Shown here piece by piece: positions 16,343 through 23,812 of a DNA stretch of 27,340 nt. Location of the stretch: the NCBI GenBank assembly GCA_964630925.1, contig CAZVZK010000141.1:1-27340 (forward strand). The letters are read 5' to 3'. Every line of letters starts with the position of its first letter. The first letter of the stretch is position 1. Below the pieces are notes generated by a model, which searched no databases, was not told where the DNA came from, and was given only the letters and a program-made list of their open reading frames with translations. Made by a program: the position numbers and the translations under genes. This DNA comes from RGDT01 sp964630925 (GTDB taxonomy: Bacteria > Planctomycetota > Planctomycetia > Gemmatales > Gemmataceae).

Positions 16343-16954
16343 ATGGTCAGCGTGCTTCTGTTCGTGACATTGACGGCCGGCGGCGAGAGCCTCGACTTCG
16401 GCCGGAGGGGCGGGTGCTGCGGCAGCGGCGGGCTGTTCGGCGGCGGCCTGTTCGGCGGCAAGCGCGCCTCCGGCTTCTCCGGCCGTTACTCCGGCGGCTG
16501 CGGCCCCGTCTACGGCGTCCCCGGCTGCTCCGGCGGCATCCCGCCTGGGGTGGGCCGTTTTGTCTCTGATGTAAAAGTGGGTGATGGCGAACTTGTGGAT
16601 CTTGTAAGTGAAGTGACGGTCAAAGATGGAAAAGTGTTCGATGTGCTCTCGTTCAAGACGCAGCCCGTCATTTCCGGCATCACACCCAACGCGAACAGCT
16701 GCAAAGTAGCCATTTTTTCCGGCCACATCGCCCCGCCAGTACCGATGGAGCTGCCCCCGCCGACGGCCGTGGATGCCACGGGCACTGGGGCCGTGACTGA
16801 CCCGACGCGGGTCTGGACGATTCCCGCCAACACACTCCCTGTGCCCGCCCCCACCACGATGGGTTCAATGAAAACGTTAGTGATCTGGGCATACACGAGC
16901 CAGGGAACCATCGTGTTCGTCGAACGGTTCAGCGTGAGGATCAAGGTAAGATAA
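16343..16954 (+). CDS. Small Gly-rich secreted protein with a composite sequence
   Basis: This 203-residue protein of unknown function starts at the ATG at 16343, which follows a near-perfect AGGAGGTG. A short hydrophobic segment (MVSVLLFVTLTAGG) is probably a signal peptide. Next comes FGRRGGCCGSGGLFGGG and similar Gly/Cys/Ser-rich sequence to about residue 72, of a kind common in small exported planctomycete proteins. From about residue 73 the character changes: VSDVKVGDGELVDLVSEVTV and later MKTLVIWAYTSQGTIVFVER look like beta-strand-rich structure. Base composition falls from 46 G/C in 60 (16441-16500) to 27 in 60 (16561-16620) at the same point, suggesting a fusion of host-type leader with foreign DNA. 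It lies within the repeat-flanked insert, downstream of the kinase. No enzyme motif is seen. Confidence 0.75.
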   Translation: MVSVLLFVTLTAGGESLDFGRRGGCCGSGGLFGGGLFGGKRASGFSGRYSGGCGPVYGVPGCSGGIPPGVGRFVSDVKVGDGELVDLVSEVTVKDGKVFDVLSFKTQPVISGITPNANSCKVAIFSGHIAPPVPMELPPPTAVDATGTGAVTDPTRVWTIPANTLPVPAPTTMGSMKTLVIWAYTSQGTIVFVERFSVRIKVR

Positions 16955-17018
16955 CGCCTCCGGGGCGGGGCTCGGTCTTGAGGCCGGCGCGCACTCTTGA
17001 TGAAAGGGTGTGCGTGGT

Positions 17019-17081
17019 AAGGGCGAATGCCGAGCCGATCGACGGCCGGAGGGCGGCCGCTCGTTCCAGGCGCGGCGGGCG
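17019..17081. repeat. Inner direct repeat, right copy
   Basis: Starts AAGGGCGAATGCCGAGCC and aligns with 13905-13966 in direct orientation at about 80% identity. It sits 53 bases before the 3' end of the intact dehydrogenase gene, mirroring the left copy's distance from the dehydrogenase fragment. Confidence 0.65.
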
Positions 17082-17134
17082 TCCGGCCGCAGTGCTTTTC
17101 GCGGCCTCCTCCACCGATCCCGCGGCCAGGGCCA

Positions 17135-18127
17135 CTACCGCACCACGGCACGCGGATCCGTCAGGCAGTGCAGGTTCACAGGGTTGCGCACCGGCTCGCC
17201 CTCGATGACGCGCCGCGCCTCCTTCGCCCCCTTCACCCGCATCTCGTCGAACGCCTCCACCGAGTAGAACGCCGTGTGCGGCGTCAGCAGCACGCGGGGG
17301 TGCGTGCGGATGGCCTCGGGCACCGCCGGCTCCCCCTCGATCACGTCAATGCCCGCGTAAGCGACCTGCCCCGAATCCAGCGCCGCCGCCAGCGCCGCCA
17401 GGTCGATGCACCCGCCCCGCGCCGTGTTCACCACGTAGGCCCCGCGCGGCAGCAGCGCCAGCGTCTTCGCGTTCAGGATGTGCCTCGTCTGCGCCGTCAG
17501 CGGGCAGTGCAGGCTCACGAAGTGGCACTGCGGCAGCAGCTCCTCCACGGACCGCGCCCGCTCGATCCCCAGCGCCTTGTCGGGGCCGTCCGGCAGGAAC
17601 GGGTCGAGGAAGACCACCCGCATCCCCAGCGCCTTGCCACGCATCGCCATCGCCGTGCCGATCCGCCCCAGGCCGATGACCCCCAGCGTCTTGCCGCGCA
17701 TCCGCGGCGTGCCGAACGCCACGTTCGGCTCCCACCCGCCCGACCGCACCAGTTGGTCGCTCGGCAGCAATCTCCGCCCGACGGCCAGCATCATCATCAG
17801 GGCGTGGTCGGCCACCTCCTCCGTGCCGTAGTCCGGCACGTTGCAGACCACGATGCCGTTGCGTCCCGCCGCCTGGAGATCGACATTGTCGAAGCCGACC
17901 CCGCAGCGGATGATCGCCTTGCACCTCGGCAGGGCGTCGATGGTCGCGGCGGTCAGCTTGATGTCGTGGTAGACGAGGAGGACGTCGGCCCCCGTGCCGC
18001 GCGCGATCACGTCGCGCTCATGGCCCGTCTGTAACAGGAGGATGTCGGCGATCCCGTCGAGGACGGGCTTCTCGACCCCGGCCTCGGCGAGGTGGTCGGT
18101 GACGACGACGAGCGGACGCGCTGCCAT
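17135..18127 (-). CDS. D-isomer-specific 2-hydroxyacid dehydrogenase
   Basis: This 330-residue NAD-dependent enzyme probably interconverts a 2-hydroxyacid and a 2-oxoacid in the cytoplasm. The Rossmann fingerprint GLGRIG is at 152-157. The catalytic triad is complete: Arg237 in NTARGG, Glu266 in DVIEGEP and His284 in LTPHTAFY. CGVGFDNVDL and VPDYGTEEVADHAL are typical of the phosphoglycerate dehydrogenase/CtBP-like branch. Length is normal for a form without an ACT regulatory domain; substrate cannot be read from sequence. The ATG at 18127 has GAGGGG upstream, 8 bases after the cupin stop, so it is the last gene of a four-gene operon. Its last 157 bp are duplicated at 13696-13852. Confidence 0.93.
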   Translation of the reverse strand: MAARPLVVVTDHLAEAGVEKPVLDGIADILLLQTGHERDVIARGTGADVLLVYHDIKLTAATIDALPRCKAIIRCGVGFDNVDLQAAGRNGIVVCNVPDYGTEEVADHALMMMLAVGRRLLPSDQLVRSGGWEPNVAFGTPRMRGKTLGVIGLGRIGTAMAMRGKALGMRVVFLDPFLPDGPDKALGIERARSVEELLPQCHFVSLHCPLTAQTRHILNAKTLALLPRGAYVVNTARGGCIDLAALAAALDSGQVAYAGIDVIEGEPAVPEAIRTHPRVLLTPHTAFYSVEAFDEMRVKGAKEARRVIEGEPVRNPVNLHCLTDPRAVVR

Positions 18128-18135
18128 GTTGCCCC

Positions 18136-18483
18136 TCAATCGAACCACTCGTCCGCCGGGTCGAACGGCGGCACGACGATGTTCAGGATACGCATCGGCG
18201 CCGCCGCGCGGTGCCGCACCCCCGGCGGGATCAGCACCGCCTGCCCGACCCGCACCGGATGACGCACGCCGTCCAGCTCCAGCGCCGCGTCCTCGCCGCA
18301 CGACAGGATGTAGTACACCTCCGTGTGCGTCCTGTGGTAGTGCGTACGTGCGTCGTCCTCGATGTCCACCTGATGGACACTCGCGGCGGCGCCCGGCACG
18401 TCCGCGAACGCGCGCCGCGCCCACCCGCACGGGCAGCGAACCGCGTCGATCAGCGACAGGTCGGCGATGCGGGCGGTGCTCAT
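18136..18483 (-). CDS. Cupin-domain protein
   Basis: This small single-domain cupin has 115 residues. The metal-binding motif is visible as THYHRTHTEVYYIL (His48, His50, Glu55) and GQAVLIPPGVRH (His91), the usual conserved cupin pattern. Cupins of this size may be isomerases, dioxygenases or sugar-binding regulators; nothing decides which. The start overlaps the stop of the preceding DUF3179 gene in an ATGA arrangement, and the stop lies 8 bases before the dehydrogenase start. Translational coupling and a shared function with the dehydrogenase are therefore likely, perhaps acting on the same small molecule. Confidence 0.88.
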   Translation of the reverse strand: MSTARIADLSLIDAVRCPCGWARRAFADVPGAAASVHQVDIEDDARTHYHRTHTEVYYILSCGEDAALELDGVRHPVRVGQAVLIPPGVRHRAAAPMRILNIVVPPFDPADEWFD

Positions 18484-19064
18484 CCGTTCGCCTCCACGCC
18501 GCCCAGCGGGTTGTGCGACTTCGGCGCCGCGACGTAGACACCCGTCGAGGGGTGCCGCGCCCGCCAATCCTTCCAGGCCATCAGCTCGCTCGGCAGCGTC
18601 GGCAACGCCTCGCCCCCGCCGTAAGGCTTGCCGTCCGATTGCCTGATCGGCCTGCCACCCAGGCTCAGCAGGAGGCTGTCCTCGCCGCGCCCCATCTGGC
18701 TCATCGCCAGCGGCCCGGGGCGGGCCCCCGTGAAGACACGCACGCACTTCGCGAGGTCGCAGTAGGTCACCGTCACCGGCACGCCCCCGGCCACGTCGTT
18801 GACGACGTGCCGGTCCGGTGGCGCCATCGCCCGCAGGCTATAAGCCCTCGGCACCCCGCCGATCAACATACCCACAACTTCCGCGTCGTCTGCCAGCATC
18901 GCCTCGTTTGCCGGGACGAGGACGGGATCCGCAACGCCCGGCGCGATGAACGGCGACGGCATCATCCCGCCCGTCGCACGCCGCGGCGCGGGCGACTTCG
19001 GGGCCGGCGGCTGCCAGGAGCAGCCGGCCAGCAGGGCGAGGCACAGCATCATCGCGCCACGCAT
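18480..19064 (-). CDS. DUF3179-family lipoprotein
   Basis: This 194-residue protein has a lipoprotein signal (MRGAMMLCLALLAGCSW) with the lipobox cysteine at residue 15, so it should be anchored to a membrane by lipid. The body shows the DUF3179 hallmarks VNDVAGGVPVTVTYCDLA followed by CVRVFTG and LLLSLGG; the conserved cysteine in VTYCDL suggests redox or metal chemistry, but no function is established. The chosen ATG at 19064 has GGAG at good spacing and gives a clean signal peptide; a longer frame from 19136 does not. The gene starts 4 bases after the M28 peptidase stop and overlaps the cupin gene by 4 bases. Confidence 0.88.
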   Translation of the reverse strand: MRGAMMLCLALLAGCSWQPPAPKSPAPRRATGGMMPSPFIAPGVADPVLVPANEAMLADDAEVVGMLIGGVPRAYSLRAMAPPDRHVVNDVAGGVPVTVTYCDLAKCVRVFTGARPGPLAMSQMGRGEDSLLLSLGGRPIRQSDGKPYGGGEALPTLPSELMAWKDWRARHPSTGVYVAAPKSHNPLGGVEANG

Positions 19065-19068
19065 CACG

Positions 19069-20562
19069 TCACTCCGCCCCGCCCTTGGGCCGCACCGCGC
19101 CCGTCCGCGGCAGCAGCGTGGGCAGGTTCGCCGCACGCATCGCCGCCACGGCGATCACGCTCGCGCCCTGGATCAGGTCCGGCTCACTCAGGCGCTCCAC
19201 CGTGTCGGCCGCCGTGTGGTGCGAGATCGAGTAGTTGGCCGACTCCTGCACCATCAGGAAGCCGGGCACGCCGGCCCGCTCGAACGACTGGTGGTCGCTG
19301 CCGCCGCCCGATCGCGAGCGGAAGTCCCGCATCCCCAGCGGACGCAACGCCGTCAGCTCCTCCTGCAACAGCTTCGCCACCGCCGGCCGCCCGCCGACGC
19401 CCAGGCCCAGCACCCTGCCCGTGCCGATGTCGTGGATGAACGCGCACGAGGTCTTCGCCATCTCCTCCTTGTGCCTCTCGACGTAGGCGCGGCTGCCGTA
19501 CAGCCCCTGCTCCTCGCCCGAGAACAGGCAGAAGCGGATGGTCCGCGAGGGCCGCACGCCACACTTCGCCAGGACGCGGGCCACCTCCAACGTGATGCAC
19601 GTGCCCGTGCCGTTGTCCGTCGTGCCCTGCGCCAGGTCCCACGAGTCGATGTGGGCGCCGACCGTGACGTACTCGTCCGGCCTGTCCTTGCCGCGGATCT
19701 CACCGACGACGTTGAACACCTTGATCGGGCCGGGGATGAACCTGTTCTCCACGTCCAATTCCATCCGCGTCGTCTTGCCAGGCCGCGTGGCCAGGCGGAA
19801 CAGCATGCGGTAGTTGTCGTGCGCCACCATGAGCTGCGGCAGGCGGTTGGAGGCCGAGGCCCGGTCGGTGCCCGTCCAGCTCCCCGTGGTGGGGACGAGG
19901 CCGAAGTGCTTGGCGCCGTCGAGCAGGACGGCGGCGGCCCCCTCCTTCTGCAGGAAGGCGTCGCGCTGCCTGGCGAAGGCCATCATCTCGGCGAACGAGA
20001 CGCGCGGGCCGTCGGGGGTGGCCGCCGCGATGAGCGGCGACGACCCGAGGTCGGCGAGCGGCCGCAGCGTGCGCGGCGGGCCGGCCAGGACGATGGCCCC
20101 CTTAAGCTTGCCCTTGTACTTCTCCAGCTCCTTGAGGGACGGGGCGCGGATGGCGATCACGTCGCCGGTGACCTTGCCCTTGGTCCCCGGACGCCAGCCG
20201 TAGGACGCGGCTGTGATGCGCACGCCGTTGTCCGGCTCGACGAGGCGGGCGTGGGCGTGGCCGCGCTCCCACCCCTCGGGGATGGTCCACGGCTCCAGGC
20301 GCACGTCGGTCAGCCCGTACGCCTTCATCCGCTCGGCGGCCCAGTCGCAGGCGCGGTTGAGAGACTTCGACCCGGTCAGGCGCGGCCCGATCTCGTCGGA
20401 GAGGGTCGTCAGGTTCTTGATGAGGGACGATTCCGCCGCGGCGAGGCCGAGGATGCGGTCGTCGAGGAGGCGTGCCGGGCCGAGGGTGGGGTCGGGGGGG
20501 ACGTAGGGGCCGGCGGCCAGCGCCAGGCCGGCGGCGAGGAGGAGCGCAGCGAGTGTACGCAC
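19069..20562 (-). CDS. Secreted M28-family zinc metallopeptidase
   Basis: This exported aminopeptidase-like enzyme has 497 residues from a GTG at 20562. The GTG has GGAG 10 bases upstream; a TTG at 20571 would sit directly on that GGAG. The N-terminus (TLAALLLAAGLALA) is a signal peptide. Zinc ligands and catalytic residues of M28 co-catalytic peptidases are visible: His304 in VGAHIDSWD, Asp316 in TTDNGTG, Glu350-Glu351 in SGEEQGLYGS, Asp in AFIHDIGTG and the last His in SHHTAADT (about 449). A PA-like insert may occupy residues 120-230 (KLKGAIVLAGPP). It is the first gene of the minus-strand operon with DUF3179, cupin and dehydrogenase genes, and is divergent from the DUF1549 gene. Confidence 0.92.
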   Translation of the reverse strand: MRTLAALLLAAGLALAAGPYVPPDPTLGPARLLDDRILGLAAAESSLIKNLTTLSDEIGPRLTGSKSLNRACDWAAERMKAYGLTDVRLEPWTIPEGWERGHAHARLVEPDNGVRITAASYGWRPGTKGKVTGDVIAIRAPSLKELEKYKGKLKGAIVLAGPPRTLRPLADLGSSPLIAAATPDGPRVSFAEMMAFARQRDAFLQKEGAAAVLLDGAKHFGLVPTTGSWTGTDRASASNRLPQLMVAHDNYRMLFRLATRPGKTTRMELDVENRFIPGPIKVFNVVGEIRGKDRPDEYVTVGAHIDSWDLAQGTTDNGTGTCITLEVARVLAKCGVRPSRTIRFCLFSGEEQGLYGSRAYVERHKEEMAKTSCAFIHDIGTGRVLGLGVGGRPAVAKLLQEELTALRPLGMRDFRSRSGGGSDHQSFERAGVPGFLMVQESANYSISHHTAADTVERLSEPDLIQGASVIAVAAMRAANLPTLLPRTGAVRPKGGAE

Positions 20563-20712
20563 GGGGAGCAATCTCCGGATGAGGGTATACCGTCATCCTA
20601 TCTGGACGGGCTCATGAGTCCAAGTTACATTCGCCATGTTCGCCGGACCGCGTCCGCTCGTCTATCCTGACATACGGGACAGCCCACCTTTCTTGCCCGG
20701 CCGGAGTGCCCC

Positions 20713-22245
20713 ATGCAGCCGCTCCTCTTGCTCGCCCTCCTGGTGCCGTCCGCAGACGCCAAACTCACACCGGCCGAATTGGCCGCGAAGATCGACCAGC
20801 ACATCGACGCGGTGCTGAAGGCGAACAAGGGGGTGGCGGCGCCCGCCGCCGAGCCGGCCGAGCTGGTGCGCCGCATGTACCTCGACCTCACCGGCCGGGC
20901 GCCCGACATCGTCAGCGCCCGCGACTTCATCGACGACCGCAAGACCGACAAGGCCGCCCGCCTCGCCCAGAGGCTGCTCGCGGAGAAGCGCTACGCCCAG
21001 CACTGGGCGGCGGTGTGGCGCAACTGGCTCGTCGCCGACGCCTCCGACCAGCAGATCGCCTTCCAGCTCCCCAACCTGGAGGCCGACCTCCGCCGCCAGC
21101 TCGAGGCCAACACCTCCTATGACAAGATGGTGAGGTCGCTGATCGTCGCCGACGCCTCGCGCGGCATGGGCTTCGGCACCGCCGCCCAGGTGTTCTACCA
21201 GGCCAACCAGTTCAAGGCGGAGAACCTGGCCTCGTCCACGACGCGCATCTTCATGGGCGTCAAGCTGGAGTGCGCCCAGTGCCACAACCACCCCTTCGCC
21301 AAGTGGGACAAGAAGCACTTCTGGCAGATGGCCGCCTTCTTCGCCGGCAACGTCGGCATGGGCGACCCCCGCTTCCGCGGCGCCCCCACCCCGGGCACCG
21401 GCGAGATCACCATCCCCGGCACCGACAAGAAGTTCAAGGCGAGGTTCCCCGACGGCAAGGAGCCGCCCGCCGGCGGCGACTACCGCATCGCCCTCGTGGA
21501 CTGGATGACGGCGAAGGAAAACCCCTACTTCGCCCGCGCCGCTGCCAACCGCGTGTGGGAGAACCTGATGGGCGTCGGCATCGTCGAGCCCCTCGACGAG
21601 GAGAGCGGCGAGAACCCCGCCAGCCACCCCGAGATGCTCGACCTCATGGCCAGGCAATTCGCGGCCAACGACTACGACCTGAAGTACCTGATCCAGGCGG
21701 TAGTGCTGACGAAGGCGTACCAGCGGACGAGCAAGAACACCCACGCCTCGCAGGCCGACGGCCGCCTGTTCGCCCGGCAGCGAGTGCGTGGCCTGACGCC
21801 GGAGCAGCTCTTCGACACCCTGGCCCTGGTGACCGGCGGCCCCGAGCCGGAGCTGTACAACCCGGCGATGGGCTTCGGCGGGTTCAACCCGGCCTCGCCG
21901 CGTGGCGACTTCCTGCGCCGCTTCCCCAACCAGGACAAGCGCTCCGAGCAGCAGACCAGCATCCTCCAGGCGCTCTACCTGATGAACGGCAAGCTCGTGG
22001 ACGAGGCGACCAGCCTGGAGAAGAACGCCAACCTGAAGGTCATCGCCGAGGGCGTGACGGTCAAGACGCCGCGGCGCGTCCAGCAGCTCTTCCTCATCGC
22101 CCTGGGCCGAAAGCCGACCGAGGCCGAGACGGCCCGCCTGGTGAAGTACGTGGACGGCGGCGGCCCGACGAAGGACAGCGCCCGCGCCATGTGCGACGTG
22201 TTCTGGGCGCTGCTGAACTCGTCGGAGTTCTGCACGAATCACTGA
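20713..22245 (+). CDS. DUF1549/DUF1553 (PSCyt2/PSD1-type) protein, short form
   Basis: This exported protein has 510 residues. A signal peptide (MQPLLLLALLVPSADA) precedes a DUF1549 region (ELVRRMYLDLTGRAPD, then LLAEKRYAQHWAAVW) and a C-terminal DUF1553 region (PYFARAAANRVWENLMGVGI). These domains are found almost only in Planctomycetota and relatives, where the pair with a DUF1501 gene is extremely common. A single CAQCH motif (Cys187, Cys190, His191) within LECAQCHNHPF matches a covalent haem-binding pattern, and cytochrome-type modules occur in longer family members. This form lacks the N-terminal cytochrome domain and extra modules. GGAG precedes the ATG at 20713. It is probably cotranscribed with the DUF1501 gene, from which a heptamer palindrome separates it. 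Exact role unknown. Confidence 0.92.
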   Translation: MQPLLLLALLVPSADAKLTPAELAAKIDQHIDAVLKANKGVAAPAAEPAELVRRMYLDLTGRAPDIVSARDFIDDRKTDKAARLAQRLLAEKRYAQHWAAVWRNWLVADASDQQIAFQLPNLEADLRRQLEANTSYDKMVRSLIVADASRGMGFGTAAQVFYQANQFKAENLASSTTRIFMGVKLECAQCHNHPFAKWDKKHFWQMAAFFAGNVGMGDPRFRGAPTPGTGEITIPGTDKKFKARFPDGKEPPAGGDYRIALVDWMTAKENPYFARAAANRVWENLMGVGIVEPLDEESGENPASHPEMLDLMARQFAANDYDLKYLIQAVVLTKAYQRTSKNTHASQADGRLFARQRVRGLTPEQLFDTLALVTGGPEPELYNPAMGFGGFNPASPRGDFLRRFPNQDKRSEQQTSILQALYLMNGKLVDEATSLEKNANLKVIAEGVTVKTPRRVQQLFLIALGRKPTEAETARLVKYVDGGGPTKDSARAMCDVFWALLNSSEFCTNH

Positions 22246-22255
22246 CGCTTCGCGT

Positions 22256-22364
22256 GTTTTCAGTTTTCAGTTTTCAGTTTTCAGGGAACAGCCGGCCCCG
22301 CCGCGCGACCCGAGGCTGACGGCTGTTCCTGAAAACTGAAAACTGAAAACTGAAAACTGAAAAC
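22256..22364. repeat. Palindrome with tandem GTTTTCA heptamer arms
   Basis: The left arm has four tandem GTTTTCA units (22256-22283), one extra G, then GGAACAGCC (22285-22293). The right arm is GGCTGTTCC (22321-22329) followed by five TGAAAAC units (22330-22364), the exact complement. The GC-rich 27-nt centre is unpaired. The arms are AT-rich in a GC-rich genome and differ by one unit, which indicates slippage. The element lies between the DUF1549 and DUF1501 genes and ends 21 bases before the next start. Confidence 0.95.
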
Positions 22365-22385
22365 GATGCACGGGAGACCGACCCA

Positions 22386-23720
22386 ATGTTGACGCGAAGG
22401 GATTGGCTGAAGCTGTCCGCCACAGGCGTGCTGGGCGGCTCGATGTCGGGCTGGATGGGCCGCCTGGCCGCCGCCGCCCCGGCGCTGACCGCCAAGGTCA
22501 AGTCCTGCATCCTGCTGTGGATGAACGGCGGGCCGTCCACCATCGACCTCTGGGACCTCAAGCCCGGCCACAAGAATGGCGGGCCGTTCAAGGAGATCGC
22601 GACGAACGCGCCGGGCCTGAGGATCGGCGAGCACCTGCCCAACGTCGCCAAGTGGGGCAAGCGGCTGGCGGTCATCCGCTCGATGACCACCAAGGAGGGC
22701 GACCACGGGCGTGCCACGCACTACCTCCGCACCGGCTACTTCCCCAACGCCAGCGTGGCCTACCCGACGATCGGCTCCTTCGTGAGCAAGGAGCTGGGCA
22801 CCGAGGAGTTCGCCCTTCCCAAGTTCGTCTCGGTGGCCCCCTACCGCTTCTTCAGCCCGGCCGCCTACGCCGCCGGCTTCCTCGGCCCGATGCACGGCCC
22901 GCTCGTGGTCGGCGAGGCGCTGCAGTTCGGCGTGCGCCCCGGCACCACCGCCGCCGAATACTCGGATGCCCTCAAGGTGCGTGACCTGGAGCCGCCTTCG
23001 CGCCTCAAGGACGGCGAGGGCGACAGCCGCGTCGGCCTGCTCAAGGACCTCGACAAGGACTTCGCCGTCGAACGCCCCGACACCCCGGCCAAGAGCCACA
23101 AGGCGGCGTATGAGCGCGCCGTCCGCCTGATGAAGACCGAGGCCCGCAAGGCCTTCGACCTCGACAAGGAGACGGAGAAGACGCGCGACGCCTACGGCCG
23201 CAACCTGTTCGGCCAGGGCTGCCTCCTCGCCCGCCGGCTGGTCGAGCGTGGCGTGCCGTTCGTCGAGGTCAACCACGGCGGGGCGCAGCCGGGCGGCTTC
23301 GGCTGGGACACGCACGGCAACAACTTCGACCTCGTGAAGAACAACTGCGGCACGCTCGACCCGGCGTGGGGCATGCTGATGAGCGACCTGCACGACCGCG
23401 GCCTCTTGGATAGCACGCTGATCATCTGGATGGGCGAGTTCGGGCGCACGCCGCTGATCAACGCCGGCAACGGGCGCGACCACTACCCCAACGCCTGGAG
23501 CGCCGTGCTGGCGGGGGCGAACATCGTGGGCGGGCAGGCCTACGGCGCCACGTCGGCGGACGGCACCACGGTGGAGAAGGACCCGGTGAGCGTGCCGGAC
23601 CTCATGGCGACCATCGTGAAGTCGCTGGGCCTCGACGTGGAGAAGGCGAACAATTTCAGCGGCCGCCCGATCCGCCTGGCCGACCGCGGCGCCAAGCACA
23701 TCGCCGCGATCACGGGGTGA
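22386..23720 (+). CDS. DUF1501 protein with twin-arginine signal
   Basis: This 444-residue protein belongs to the DUF1501 family, which is related to the sulfatase/alkaline phosphatase fold. The N-terminus MLTRRDWLKLSATGVLGG carries a twin-arginine motif (Arg4-Arg5) and a hydrophobic stretch, predicting folded export by Tat. Conserved stretches include CILLWMNGGPSTIDLWDLKP, IRSMTTKEGDHGRATHYLRT, WDTHGNNFDLVKNNCGTLDP and IIWMGEFGRTPLINAGNGRD. The Asp/His residues in the last motifs probably form a metal site. GGGAG lies about 9 bases before the ATG at 22386. It is the standard partner of the upstream DUF1549/DUF1553 gene. A strong hairpin 30 bases past the stop probably ends the transcript. 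Confidence 0.94.
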   Translation: MLTRRDWLKLSATGVLGGSMSGWMGRLAAAAPALTAKVKSCILLWMNGGPSTIDLWDLKPGHKNGGPFKEIATNAPGLRIGEHLPNVAKWGKRLAVIRSMTTKEGDHGRATHYLRTGYFPNASVAYPTIGSFVSKELGTEEFALPKFVSVAPYRFFSPAAYAAGFLGPMHGPLVVGEALQFGVRPGTTAAEYSDALKVRDLEPPSRLKDGEGDSRVGLLKDLDKDFAVERPDTPAKSHKAAYERAVRLMKTEARKAFDLDKETEKTRDAYGRNLFGQGCLLARRLVERGVPFVEVNHGGAQPGGFGWDTHGNNFDLVKNNCGTLDPAWGMLMSDLHDRGLLDSTLIIWMGEFGRTPLINAGNGRDHYPNAWSAVLAGANIVGGQAYGATSADGTTVEKDPVSVPDLMATIVKSLGLDVEKANNFSGRPIRLADRGAKHIAAITG

Positions 23721-23751
23721 TCCGCCGCATGAAGTGAGCGGTTCAGGCGAG

Positions 23752-23771
23752 CGGGCCCCGTCCGGGGCCCG
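23752..23771. terminator. Bidirectional terminator hairpin between convergent genes
   Basis: CGGGCCCCG at 23752-23760 pairs exactly with 23763-23771 across a 2-base loop. It lies between the convergent DUF1501 gene (stop at 23720) and the small minus-strand gene (stop at 23813), where a terminator serving both is expected. A short T-containing stretch (GTCGTTTCC) follows on the plus strand. There is no classical T tract. Confidence 0.5.
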
Positions 23772-23812
23772 AGTCGTTTCCACGAGCCGTTCCGCATTGG
23801 CTTCGGGCGGCC

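Noticed and set aside
22256..22364. Heptamer repeats as a possible CRISPR or VNTR locus
   Set aside because: Units are 7 bases with no spacers, and the two arrays are inverted; a palindrome with slipped arms explains it better.
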